Notes under the pieces: generated by a model
What the model was told of the DNA's origin: nothing
What the model saw: only the letters and a program-made list of their open reading frames with translations
Database searches by the model: none
Assembly (NCBI GenBank): GCA_963849305.1
Contig: CAWKGV010000001.1
Coordinates: forward strand, 124,001 to 188,000
Length of the DNA: 64,000 nucleotides
From: CAWKGV01 sp963849305
GTDB lineage: Bacteria; Pseudomonadota; Alphaproteobacteria; Acetobacterales; Acetobacteraceae
Reading direction: 5' to 3'
Made by a program: the position numbers and the translations under genes
Shown: positions 50,617 to 58,939 of the stretch, piece after piece
How positions within the stretch are numbered: position 1 is the stretch's first letter
How the letters are laid out: the number at the start of each line of letters is the position of its first letter

Positions 50617-51482
50617 TGAGCAAGGCTCCTCGCGGACCGCGACCTCGCGCGCGCACCGCCTCGCGCGTGGCGGCGGTGCAGGCTCTGTTCCAGAGCGAGC
50701 AAGCCCAGGACAATCCCGAAGCGGTGATCGACCAGTTCGTCCGCCATCGGCTGGGCGAGCTGCCGTCCGGTTATCCGAAAGCGGGGGGCGGCTTTGAGGA
50801 GGGGCGAGTGCCGGAGGCCGAGGCGCCGCTGTTCGCGCGCATCGTCCGAGCCGCGGTGGCGCGGCAGGACACGCTCGACCGGATGCTGGCCGAAGCCCTT
50901 CCGACCGACTGGCCGCTCGCGCGCATCGACCCCGTGCTGCGCGCGCTGATGCGCGCGGGCGGCGCCGAATTGGCGATGGCCGACGGCCCGCCGGCCAAGG
51001 TGGTGATCAACGAATACCTCGACGTGGCGCATGGGTTCTTCGTGGGCGACGAACCACGAATGGCAAACGGCGTGCTGGACCGGCTAGCCCGGCTGCTGCG
51101 GCCGGAGGAGTTCGGCAGCTGGTACAGGGTTGCAAAGGCCGCTCCTATCACGCGGCCTCGCGGATTGCGGTGGATCGCCGCCTCACTCCACCAAAGCCCG
51201 CAACGCCTGCGGCCGCCGCAGCACCAGGCAACCGGCCTCAACCTTTACCACCCCGTCCTCCCGCCACAACCGCAACTGCTTGTTTACGCTCTCCCGCGAC
51301 GCGGCGACCATGTTCGCCAGGTCGCCCTGCGACATCCTCACCGCAATCGGCATTGCCGCACCCGCCTGCTGCCCGTAGTCGGCCGCGAGCTTCAGCAGCA
51401 CGCGCGCGAGCCGCACCGGCATGTCACAGAGCGCCATGCCCTCGAGCGCCGCGCTGGTCTGGCGCAACCGAGCACACATTAG
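50616..51482 (+). CDS. nusB: Transcription antitermination protein NusB with long C-terminal extension
   Basis: The first 168 residues are a normal NusB: RTASRVAAVQALFQSEQ, VEARQ-type helix ARIVRAAVARQDTLDRMLAEALP, LAMADGPPAKVVINEYLDVAHGFFVGDEP and NGVLDRLARLL. After RPEEFGSW, where the family ends, the frame stays open for about 120 codons, antisense to the crp-like gene, giving a basic, His/Arg/Pro-rich tail. None of the three frames has a stop just after the natural end, so no single frameshift restores a normal length. NusB helps antitermination at rRNA operons. The ATG overlaps the ribH stop. Confidence 0.85.
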   Translation: MSKAPRGPRPRARTASRVAAVQALFQSEQAQDNPEAVIDQFVRHRLGELPSGYPKAGGGFEEGRVPEAEAPLFARIVRAAVARQDTLDRMLAEALPTDWPLARIDPVLRALMRAGGAELAMADGPPAKVVINEYLDVAHGFFVGDEPRMANGVLDRLARLLRPEEFGSWYRVAKAAPITRPRGLRWIAASLHQSPQRLRPPQHQATGLNLYHPVLPPQPQLLVYALPRRGDHVRQVALRHPHRNRHCRTRLLPVVGRELQQHAREPHRHVTERHALERRAGLAQPSTH

Positions 51483-51956
51483 GGCGAGCAGATCTTCGTG
51501 CAGCTCTTGATTCCGCTCCATGATGGGCAGGAAATGGCGTCGCTGGATCACTAGCAGGTCCGTGTGCTCAATCGCGATCGCATTGGCGCTGCGTCGATTG
51601 CCGTCGAGCAATGCGATTTCGCCGAATACCTCGCCCGGGCCGAAAAGATTGAGCGTGATCTCCTTGCCCTCGGGGGAGACGGTACTCACCCGCACACGCC
51701 CGCGCAGCACCGCCAGCAGCGAAGAGCCTTCGTCACCCTTGCAGAAGATGGCGGTCCCGCGGGGCACCCGGCGCTCGGCGGCGAAGAGAATTATCTCGTC
51801 GAGCTCCGCCGGCCGCATCGCCCGAAAGAGCGGGCTCGCGAGCAGGGCCGAACGTTTCGGATCGGCCGCCGCCCTGGCGAGATGCGCGGGGCCACCGGGC
51901 CACTCCGCCACTGCGGCCGGTGTTCGCGCGGAGTCTCCGGACTGTTTCCTCGGCAT
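51183..51956 (-). CDS. Crp/Fnr family transcriptional regulator
   Basis: A 257-residue regulator. A cyclic-nucleotide-binding-like domain has LFRAMRPAELDEIILFA, GTAIFCKGDEGSSL and NLFGPGEVFGEIALLDGNRRSANAIA; the C-terminal winged HTH has MSQGDLANMVAASRESVNKQLRLWREDGVV. The N-terminal 45 residues lack an FNR-type cysteine cluster, so a nucleotide or other ligand, not a 4Fe-4S cluster, is sensed. The start at 51956 (MPRKQ) has GAGGAG 8 bases upstream. It overlaps the extended nusB frame tail-to-tail by 300 bases. Confidence 0.92.
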   Translation of the reverse strand: MPRKQSGDSARTPAAVAEWPGGPAHLARAAADPKRSALLASPLFRAMRPAELDEIILFAAERRVPRGTAIFCKGDEGSSLLAVLRGRVRVSTVSPEGKEITLNLFGPGEVFGEIALLDGNRRSANAIAIEHTDLLVIQRRHFLPIMERNQELHEDLLALMCARLRQTSAALEGMALCDMPVRLARVLLKLAADYGQQAGAAMPIAVRMSQGDLANMVAASRESVNKQLRLWREDGVVKVEAGCLVLRRPQALRALVE

Positions 51957-52304
51957 CGCATACTCCTCGTTGCGCCTCATGCGCCGTCTTGTCGCGGAAA
52001 TCCTGGTCTGCGGCCCCGCGATCCGATAAGGCGCCCGAACGACCTCGGCACACGATGATCCGACATCGTCGGGTGGATCGGCGTGATCGACGACCTCGCC
52101 GGAACGGGGCGGACTGATTATCGGCGCTAGTGTGTAGCGGCATCCGGAATTCGAGATCTGAGCGCCGGCATTCCCTTCCGACCGTGTCGGAGGACACATA
52201 TGAGCCATTCCAAGCACCGTCCATAGGTACGATTACCCAGACGAGGCCCTTCGTGTTGCGGTGACCGTGAATGTGAGTTCTATTGGCCGTGGGAGACCCG
52301 CGAA
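51957..52304. promoter_or_regulatory. Divergent control region between the crp-like gene and the kinase
   Basis: This 348-base gap holds the promoters of both flanking genes. It has two small perfect hairpins with similar arms, CCGAC-ATC-GTCGG type at 52060-52072 and TCCGAC-CGT-GTCGGA at 52177-52191, and an 8-codon frame at 52200. No FNR/Crp box of the TTGAT-N4-ATCAA kind was seen. Confidence 0.45.
52200..52226 (+). CDS. Possible 8-residue leader peptide frame
   Basis: GGAGGA lies 5 bases before ATG; the frame codes MSHSKHRP and stops at TAG, 78 bases before the kinase start. A hairpin (52177-52191) overlaps the ribosome binding site. It could be an upstream leader controlling translation, or chance. 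Confidence 0.25.
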   Translation: MSHSKHRP

Positions 52305-53945
52305 TTGAAGAACTTTGCTAGAGAGAAAGTGCACGCCCAGATCGGCTCTGAAGCCTTTCATCAGACGCGGAGTGCTGTCCTGGTTGTCAGCGCTTATTTG
52401 GCGCTTTACGCAGCGCTCGACCGGATCAGCTTGGTTCACGTGCTCCCAGGTTCCGGCTTTACGTTGTGGGATCCACCGCAGGCATGCAGCCTCGCGCTCC
52501 TTCTGATCAAGGGGCTACGCTATGCGCCGGCACTGTTCGTGGCGGGGGTCTTCACGGATCGATTGATCGACGGCTTTCCTGCCGGATTGGGTACCACATG
52601 CGTGACCGAGGCATTTATAGCAGCTGGCTACTGTGCCATTGCCGCGATGCTTCGGCGTATCTCTGGCATCGAGCGTGGCTTGAGAGCGGTCGTGGATACC
52701 CTCTGGTTGTTCTTGCTCACCAGCACCGGCGTTCTGGTCATAGCGATCCTGGCCGGGGCCTCGCTGGTTGTCATGAGGGAGCTACCCTCAGACAGGTTCC
52801 TGACGACGGTGCGCCACTTCTGGATTGGGGACCTCACCGGCATCGTTGGACTGCTCCCGGCTCTGATGGGCGCCCGTTTAGCCTGGGAGAGATGGAAAGA
52901 GGTACCACTACTCTCACGGCTCATCGACATCAGCGCCTTTGCCATCGGACTCGCTTTGGCCCTGTGGACGGTTTTCGGAGTTATCGACAACACGGAATAC
53001 CAGTTCTTCTATCTTCTGTTGCTGCCCGTCGTGTGGATCGGCGTCCGACACGGATTGGCCTGGTGCACGATGGCCATCTTGGCCGAGCAACTCGCCCTAA
53101 TATCGGTTGTCATCATTCTTGGCTATTCCTCGTCCGACTTTCTCGCGTTCCAGGTGCTCTCGCTCGTTATCGCGAGCACGGGTCTGCTCCTCGGTGCGGT
53201 GGTCACGGAGCGTCAAAGCGCAGACCTCCGGCTTCGCCAGCAGCAGGCAGAGCTCGGGCGAATGGCGAGGCTTACCACGGCGGGAGCGCTCGGATATACG
53301 ATCGTGCACGAAGTCAGCCAGCCGCTTGCGACCATTGCAACATATGCGCATGCCTGCCGCCGCTTGCTAACGTCACATCCAGAAGTACTCGGCGAGACAT
53401 TGAAGAAATTAGAAATTGAGGTGCTTCGCGCGGGCGAAATAATCGACCGGATGCGAGACTTTGTGTCCAAACGCAGCACGCGTTTGCTTCCTCTCGATCT
53501 CCGAGAGGTGGCAACGGGAATTATGGCTGCGCTGGCGGATGACGCGCGAGCACGTGGCGTTGCAGTGTTCATCGACCCGCGACCCGTGCCCAAGATCCAT
53601 GCCGATCGCATCCAGATCGAGCAGGTGCTGGCCAACCTGCTCCGGAATGCCATCGATGCCGCAGCCGAGAGGCCGACCAGCGAGAGACGAGTTTGGATCC
53701 GAATACGTCATTTCGATGGTGCTGTACAAGTCGAGGTTGAAGATAGTGGGCCAGGGGTTGCACCCGATATGGCTCCGCGATTGTTTGTTCCCTTTGAGTC
53801 GAACAAGATGCGTGGCATCGGAATAGGCCTTCCGCTCAGTCGGCGACTGGTCGAGGACCATGGCGGCAGCCTTTGGTGGGATCGGACCGCTACGGTTGGA
53901 GCGCGCTTTATATTTCGGATTCCTTGCGAATTCGAACGCCGATGA
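52305..53945 (+). CDS. MASE1-domain sensor histidine kinase
   Basis: A 546-residue membrane kinase. Residues 20-290 are a MASE1 sensor with about eight hydrophobic helices, including FTLWDPPQACSLALLLIKGLRYAPALFVAGVF. The HisKA box is GYTIVHEVSQPLATIATYAHA (His about 334), of the FixL-like type; the N box is LANLLRNAIDAAAE, G1 VEDSGPGVAP, and G2 MRGIGIGLPLSRRLV. It starts with TTG at 52305, with GGGAG 8 bases upstream. It overlaps the response regulator by 4 nt. The GC content is lower than in the neighbours. It probably phosphorylates the FixJ-type partner. Confidence 0.92.
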   Translation: MKNFAREKVHAQIGSEAFHQTRSAVLVVSAYLALYAALDRISLVHVLPGSGFTLWDPPQACSLALLLIKGLRYAPALFVAGVFTDRLIDGFPAGLGTTCVTEAFIAAGYCAIAAMLRRISGIERGLRAVVDTLWLFLLTSTGVLVIAILAGASLVVMRELPSDRFLTTVRHFWIGDLTGIVGLLPALMGARLAWERWKEVPLLSRLIDISAFAIGLALALWTVFGVIDNTEYQFFYLLLLPVVWIGVRHGLAWCTMAILAEQLALISVVIILGYSSSDFLAFQVLSLVIASTGLLLGAVVTERQSADLRLRQQQAELGRMARLTTAGALGYTIVHEVSQPLATIATYAHACRRLLTSHPEVLGETLKKLEIEVLRAGEIIDRMRDFVSKRSTRLLPLDLREVATGIMAALADDARARGVAVFIDPRPVPKIHADRIQIEQVLANLLRNAIDAAAERPTSERRVWIRIRHFDGAVQVEVEDSGPGVAPDMAPRLFVPFESNKMRGIGIGLPLSRRLVEDHGGSLWWDRTATVGARFIFRIPCEFERR

Positions 53946-54550
53946 CCGATGATTCTACAGTGCATGTCGTGGAAGACGACGCGGCCATGCGGGATGCCCT
54001 GTCCCTGCTCCTTCAGAGTGCCGGATTCCGGATACGGGATTTCGCGAGTGCAGAGGAGTTCCTTGCAGCAGTGAAGCCTCCGCAGTCCTTATGTGTCCTG
54101 ATGGACGTACGCTTGCCCGGGATGGATGGCCTAGCTTTGTACCGGCACCTGGTTTCGCTCGGTGCCGCACCCGCGGCGGTTGCTATCACTGGTCACGGCG
54201 ATATTGCTATGGCCGTTGCCGCGCTGAAGAGCGGTGTCTTGGATTTCGTGGAGAAGCCATTCGATCCTGGTGCCTTGCTGGATAGTGTTCGTGATGCTGC
54301 GCAGCGTGCTACTGAATATAGGCAGCGTGCAGCTATAGCGGCTGATGCCGAAAACCGTATGAAGGCATTAACCGGGCGCGAGAAGGAAATACTAGCACTG
54401 CTGGTGGAAGGACACCCCAATAAGGTCATCGCCGCGACGCTAGGGATTAGCATTCGCACCACTGAGCACCATCGGGCAAGTCTGATGGAGAAAATGGGAG
54501 TTCGCACGCTGTCGCAGCTGGTAAAGCACACTCTCAAGCTCAACCTCTAA
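53942..54550 (+). CDS. FixJ-type LuxR-family response regulator
   Basis: A 202-residue regulator: receiver with VHVVEDDAAMRDALSLLL (acidic pair), phospho-Asp in VLMDVRLPGMDGL (about 54), and DFVEKPFDP (Lys); and a LuxR-type HTH, LTGREKEILALLVEGHPNKVIAATLGISIRTTEHHR. The ATG overlaps the kinase stop (ATGA-type), so the two are cotranscribed. In FixLJ systems oxygen is sensed via heme PAS; here the kinase has MASE1 instead, so the signal is different and unknown. Confidence 0.94.
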   Translation: MTDDSTVHVVEDDAAMRDALSLLLQSAGFRIRDFASAEEFLAAVKPPQSLCVLMDVRLPGMDGLALYRHLVSLGAAPAAVAITGHGDIAMAVAALKSGVLDFVEKPFDPGALLDSVRDAAQRATEYRQRAAIAADAENRMKALTGREKEILALLVEGHPNKVIAATLGISIRTTEHHRASLMEKMGVRTLSQLVKHTLKLNL

Positions 54551-54565
54551 TATAATTAGCCAGTC

Positions 54566-54579
54566 CTCCCGTACGGGAG
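54566..54579. terminator. Perfect palindrome after the response regulator
   Basis: CTCCCGTACGGGAG is a 14-base perfect palindrome, 15 bases after the regulator stop, flanked by AGT/ACT that extend the stem. No T-run follows, so it may slow or end transcription weakly. Another stem, CCCTCT-GGG-AGAGGG, is at 54666-54680. Confidence 0.4.
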
Positions 54580-54745
54580 ACTCGCCAATCGCATAGGTCG
54601 GCGGTCGGCGCGATAAGGCCAGCAGAATCCGCGCGCGCTCGACCCGACGCGCCGGTTCCGTTCGCCCCTCTGGGAGAGGGTGCGGTGAGGCCGGAGCGAC
54701 AAGAACCGTCCGTCAGAAATCGCTCACCGGAAGCCCGCACCTGGG

Positions 54746-55795
54746 TTAGCTGTTCGGCCCCCGCTCCATCGATACCGGCTGCCAGCGGCGCAGTTCCGAT
54801 TTCATCAGCGCAGCCGGGTTCACGCAGCTCATCGGCCACCGGCCGGACAGCACCAAGGCAAGCTCGCGTCCCGCATGACGCTTGCGCGCCGGATCGAAGC
54901 GGGCCGAGGCCGAGGCGTTGTGGGCGGAGAGGGTGACGTTGTTCATCTTGAGCAGCGGATTGTTGTCCCCCGGCGGCTCCGTCTCTAGCACATCGAGCGC
55001 GGCGTGGGCGATCCAGCCTTCCTCCAGCGCCTTGATCAAGCCAGCTTCCTGCACGGTCGGGCCGCGACCGGTGTTCACGAATATCGCGGTCTTTTTCATT
55101 TGGCGGAAGTGCTTCTCGGTGAACATCCCCTCCGCCTCCGGCGTCGCCGGAGCGTGCATGGAGACGAAATCCGATTCCGCCAGAACCTCCTCGAGCGTGG
55201 CCGGCAGCACGCCATGCTCGACCATCACCAACTCCTCGATATAGGGGTCAAACGCCATCATCCGCAGCCCGAACGGGTTGGCGCGCTTGGCGACGGCGCG
55301 TGCGACATGGCCGAATGCGACGAAGCCTAGCGTCAGACCCATCAGCCGGGGGATCTTGAGCAGCGCCGGGCGGCCCTCGCTCCAGCGGCCCTCGCGCACC
55401 ATGCGGTCCTGCTCGATGACGCGGCGATGGCTGGCGAGCAGCAGCGCCATCGCATGATCCGCCACTTCCTCGATGAAGGTGTGTGGGCAGTTCGTCACCG
55501 GGATTCCGCGCGCGGTGGCGGCGACCACATCGACGCTATCGACCCCGACCGAGGCGAGGGAAATCACCTTGCACCTTTCCAGGCCGTCGATGACTTTCTT
55601 CGTGAAGCGCATTCCCTTCGCGTACACCGCATCGGCGTCGCGCGCGAAGGCGATGAACCCCTCTTCGCTCGCCGGCCCCTCGACGATCTCGGCGTCCAGG
55701 CCCTGAAGCTTCAGGGTTTCCATCTCGTACTCGTAGCCGCCGCCGGCAACAGTGAAGCTTGCCCCCGCCGGGGTCGCGATCTTGAACTTGGGCAC
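54746..55795 (-). CDS. D-isomer-specific 2-hydroxyacid dehydrogenase
   Basis: A 349-residue enzyme. ISLASVGVDSVDVVAATARGIPV starts the family; the nucleotide motif is TLGFVAFGHVARAVA; the catalytic residues are Arg in NTGRGPTVQE, Glu in LETEPPGDN and His in SAHNASAS. It oxidises a 2-hydroxy acid or reduces a 2-keto acid with NAD(P). It is the last gene of the sugar-acid operon, 12 bases after the enolase gene. It may handle a keto acid made by the dehydratase. Confidence 0.92.
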   Translation of the reverse strand: MPKFKIATPAGASFTVAGGGYEYEMETLKLQGLDAEIVEGPASEEGFIAFARDADAVYAKGMRFTKKVIDGLERCKVISLASVGVDSVDVVAATARGIPVTNCPHTFIEEVADHAMALLLASHRRVIEQDRMVREGRWSEGRPALLKIPRLMGLTLGFVAFGHVARAVAKRANPFGLRMMAFDPYIEELVMVEHGVLPATLEEVLAESDFVSMHAPATPEAEGMFTEKHFRQMKKTAIFVNTGRGPTVQEAGLIKALEEGWIAHAALDVLETEPPGDNNPLLKMNNVTLSAHNASASARFDPARKRHAGRELALVLSGRWPMSCVNPAALMKSELRRWQPVSMERGPNS

Positions 55796-55807
55796 CTGCG
55801 CCTCCCT

Positions 55808-56983
55808 CTAACTATTCGGCGGCCGCGCGCGCACCGCCTTCTCGTTCACCTCAATTCCCCATCCGGGGCGCATCGGCAGCACGAGCTCGCCATTCTCGAT
55901 CACCGGCGCTTGGTCATAGAACTCATCGCGCCAGGGGGCGCTGTCGATGTCGATTTCCATGATGCGGAAGTTCGGCACCATGGCGCTGAAATGGGCGCTG
56001 ATGGCGCTGCATAGATGGCCGTAGAAGTTGTGCGGCGCGACGTTGGTTTCGTACACGTCCGCCATCGCTGCGATCTTCAGCGACTCCGCCAGCCCGTTCC
56101 AGACCACATCGATGATCGCCACGTCCTGGGCGTAGGTCTCGAAGTAAGGCTTGAACTCGCGCCTCCCATGCAGCGTCTCGCAGGAGGCGATTGGGCATGG
56201 CGCGTCGCGGCGGATCAGTGCCAACGAAGGCGCGTCGTGGGTGTCGATTTCCAGCCAAGTCAAGTCGGCTGGCGCCACCGCGTCGGCGAGACGACGGAAG
56301 CCTTCGGTCTTGAAATGGAAGTTGATGTCCAGCATCACCCCCATTTCCGGCCCGACCGCCTCGCGGATCGCCATGAGCTGACGTGTCACGCCCGCGACCA
56401 GCGCGTTGTCCCAGTTCAGCTCCGGCCAACCCGGCGTGCGGCCGAAGCCGGGAGTGAAGCTGTTCAGCTTACCACCTGCGAACGGCAGAATGTTGGTCTT
56501 CAGCGCCTTGAAGCCCCGCGCCTTTACCTCCGCCGTGTGGCGCGCGAGATCCTCGTAGCTGTTGAGCGGCGGCACGCCGATGAGCTGGTGGCTCCGCACG
56601 CGGTAAGTGCCGCAATGCGACCAATAGACCGGGACGCGCTCGCGGATCGGGCCGCCGAACAGGGCGCAGACCGGCACGCCGTATGCCTTGCCGGTTATGT
56701 CCAGCAGCGCGTTCTCGATTGCGGCGATCGCCTGCTGGTTGATGCCTCCGCGCGATTGCCGGGTAATCACATGCAGGCGCTGCGTCACCTGCTCGAACCG
56801 GCGCGGATCGGCGCCGATCAGGATGGGGGCCAAGCCATTGATGACATCGGCGAGGCCGGTGCTGCCGAAGCTCTCGTTGAACTCCGACCAGCCGGTGATG
56901 CCGTCGCTGGTGCTGACCTTGAGATAGGAGAACATCCGCCAGCCGGCATCGGCTCGCAGTGTCTCGATGCGTTCGATCTTCAT
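55808..56983 (-). CDS. Mandelate racemase/enolase superfamily dehydratase
   Basis: A 391-residue enzyme. The N-terminal capping domain has LKVSTSDGITGWSEF; the barrel has ALKTNIL (Lys), the metal ligands in MLDINFHFKTEGF (Asp), EIDTHD (Glu) and CETLHGRREF (Glu), and NVAPHNFYG (general His). The motifs are like those of sugar-acid dehydratases of the galactonate/rhamnonate group. It removes water from a sugar acid to give a 2-keto-3-deoxy acid, fitting the neighbouring 2-hydroxyacid dehydrogenase and carbohydrate transporter. Confidence 0.92.
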   Translation of the reverse strand: MKIERIETLRADAGWRMFSYLKVSTSDGITGWSEFNESFGSTGLADVINGLAPILIGADPRRFEQVTQRLHVITRQSRGGINQQAIAAIENALLDITGKAYGVPVCALFGGPIRERVPVYWSHCGTYRVRSHQLIGVPPLNSYEDLARHTAEVKARGFKALKTNILPFAGGKLNSFTPGFGRTPGWPELNWDNALVAGVTRQLMAIREAVGPEMGVMLDINFHFKTEGFRRLADAVAPADLTWLEIDTHDAPSLALIRRDAPCPIASCETLHGRREFKPYFETYAQDVAIIDVVWNGLAESLKIAAMADVYETNVAPHNFYGHLCSAISAHFSAMVPNFRIMEIDIDSAPWRDEFYDQAPVIENGELVLPMRPGWGIEVNEKAVRARPPNS

Positions 56984-57014
56984 GCTTCCCCCGCGGGATC
57001 GCTCGGCCGGGCGG

Positions 57015-57935
57015 TTATTCCTTCACCGCGCCGGTGAGGCTGGATACGTAGTATTCCACGAACAGCGAATAGAACAGGGCCACCGGCACCGAGCCGAGCA
57101 AGGCGCCCGCCATCAGCGAGCCCCACTGATACACGTCGCCCGTGACCAGCTCCGTGAGGATCGCGACGGGCACCGTCTTTTTGTCCGTGGATTGGATGAA
57201 GGCGAGCGCATAGATGAACTCGTTCCACGACAGGGTAAAGGCGAAGATGCCCGCCGAGATCAGGCCGGGGATGGCGAGCGGCAGAGTGATCCGCCACAAG
57301 ATTTGCAGGCGCGAGGCGCCGTCGATCAGGGCGCACTCCTCCAGCTCGTACGGGATCGACTTGAAGTAGCCGATCAGCAGCCAGGTGCAGAACGGCACCA
57401 GGAAGGTGGGATAAGTCAGGATCAGCGCCACCGGGCTGTCGAACAACCCGAACTGGAAGATCAGCGTCGCCAACGGGATGAACAGGATCGTGGGCGGCAC
57501 CAGGTAGGCGAGATAGATCGCAAGGCCAACATGCTGCGCGCCCTTGAAGCGCAGCCGCTCGATCGCATAGGCGGCGAGCACACTGGCGAAGATGGAAATG
57601 ATCGTGGCGGCGACCGCGACCCCCATCGTGATCATCAGCCAGCGCGGATACTCGGTGTGAAACAACAGTTTGTCGATGTTGGCCAGCGTCGGCGAATGGA
57701 CCCAGAACGGACTGTACTTCTTATAGTCGTACATCTCGTAATCGGGTTTGATCGCGGTGATCGTCATCCAATAGAACGGGAACAGCAGCACGATCACGAA
57801 CAGCGCGAGCGGCAGGTACACCGTCACCGCCATGCGCGCGCGCGAATCCCAAGACATGCGCTCCGGCGCATCGACCACGCCGCGCGCAACGGCGGGCGCG
57901 TCGGGTGTCAGGTTTTCGGCGACGAGATCAGTCAT
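57015..57935 (-). CDS. Carbohydrate ABC transporter permease (MalG-like)
   Basis: A 306-residue membrane protein with six helices and the coupling (EAA) loop ECALIDGASRLQILWRITLPLAIPGLISA near residue 195-225. The start ATG at 57935 overlaps the upstream permease stop; a GTG at 57944 is possible. The ending SSLTGAVKE is common in MalG/LacG-like proteins. It pairs with the MalF-like gene to form the channel of a CUT1 ABC importer. Confidence 0.93.
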   Translation of the reverse strand: MTDLVAENLTPDAPAVARGVVDAPERMSWDSRARMAVTVYLPLALFVIVLLFPFYWMTITAIKPDYEMYDYKKYSPFWVHSPTLANIDKLLFHTEYPRWLMITMGVAVAATIISIFASVLAAYAIERLRFKGAQHVGLAIYLAYLVPPTILFIPLATLIFQFGLFDSPVALILTYPTFLVPFCTWLLIGYFKSIPYELEECALIDGASRLQILWRITLPLAIPGLISAGIFAFTLSWNEFIYALAFIQSTDKKTVPVAILTELVTGDVYQWGSLMAGALLGSVPVALFYSLFVEYYVSSLTGAVKE

Positions 57936-58881
57936 TGGCTTCACCCTGCATCCACTTGCGCCGGCCGAGGCCGAAGAAGCTGACCAGCGTGGCCACTACC
58001 AGGAACGGGATCATGGCAACCGCGATCGCCGCCCCCTCGCCCAGTTGCGAGCCCGGGATCGCCCGCTGGAACGCCAGCGTGGCCATCAGATGCGTGGTGT
58101 TGAACGGGCCGCCGCGCGTGATCGCATAGACGAGCTGAAAGTCGGAGAAGGTGAACAGCACGGATAGCGTGAGCACTACCGCGAGGATCGGCATGAGCAG
58201 CGGCACGGTGATACGGCGGAACTGCTGCATCGGGGTGGCGCCGTCGAGCAGCGCCGCCTCATAGAGCGAGGGCGAGATGGTCTGCAATCCGGCAAGCAGG
58301 GTGATCGCCACGAACGGGATGCCGCGCCAGATGTTCGCGACAACGAGCGACCAGCGCGCGTGCCAGGGCGTGCCCAGGAAGTCGATATACGAGCTGCGCA
58401 GATGCAGCACGTTCACCACGACGTAGGAGATGATGGAGAATTGCGGGTCGTAGATCCACCACCAAGCGATCGCCGATAGCACGGTGGGCACGATCCACGG
58501 CAACAGCACGATCGCGCGGATGAACGCCTTGAACGGGAAATGATGGTTCAGTAGCATCGCTAGCCATAAACCGAGCGCGAATTTCCCGATCGTCGCCGTG
58601 CCCGTGTAGAAGATCGTGTTCGTCACCGCCATCCAGAACACCGGGTCTTGGGACAGCGAGATGAAGTTGTCGAGCCCGATGAAGTGGCCGGGTTGGCCGA
58701 TCGTGGCATCGGTGAATGAGAGCCAGACCCCAAGGCCGAGCGGATAGGTCAGGAACACCAGCAGCAGTCCCAGAGTCGGCAACATGCAGAGCGTGACCAG
58801 GAACGCCTTGGATTCGAACAGTCTCGCGAGCCGGCCCTCCTGGCGCGGCGTGAAGGTGATCGTCTGAACGGTGGCGTCCAT
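57928..58881 (-). CDS. Carbohydrate ABC transporter permease (MalF-like)
   Basis: A 317-residue protein with six helices and coupling loop EAALLDGATPMQQFRRITVPLLMPILAVV. It begins MDATVQTITFTP and has the usual FLTYPLGLGVWLSFTDA first helix. It overlaps the next permease gene by 8 bases. It forms the inner-membrane channel with the MalG-like subunit. Confidence 0.93.
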   Translation of the reverse strand: MDATVQTITFTPRQEGRLARLFESKAFLVTLCMLPTLGLLLVFLTYPLGLGVWLSFTDATIGQPGHFIGLDNFISLSQDPVFWMAVTNTIFYTGTATIGKFALGLWLAMLLNHHFPFKAFIRAIVLLPWIVPTVLSAIAWWWIYDPQFSIISYVVVNVLHLRSSYIDFLGTPWHARWSLVVANIWRGIPFVAITLLAGLQTISPSLYEAALLDGATPMQQFRRITVPLLMPILAVVLTLSVLFTFSDFQLVYAITRGGPFNTTHLMATLAFQRAIPGSQLGEGAAIAVAMIPFLVVATLVSFFGLGRRKWMQGEAND

Positions 58882-58939
58882 GCCCGCGTTCTCCCGGCTC
58901 TGGCGGGCGCCGCCGAGCGCGCGGCGCCGCCGGTTCAGC

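Noticed and set aside
51120..51482. A frameshift that would give NusB a normal end
   Set aside because: All three forward frames are open for more than 250 bases after the natural end, so no single indel fixes it.
51957..52304. FNR/Crp box (TTGAT-N4-ATCAA) in the divergent region
   Set aside because: No match with both half-sites was found.
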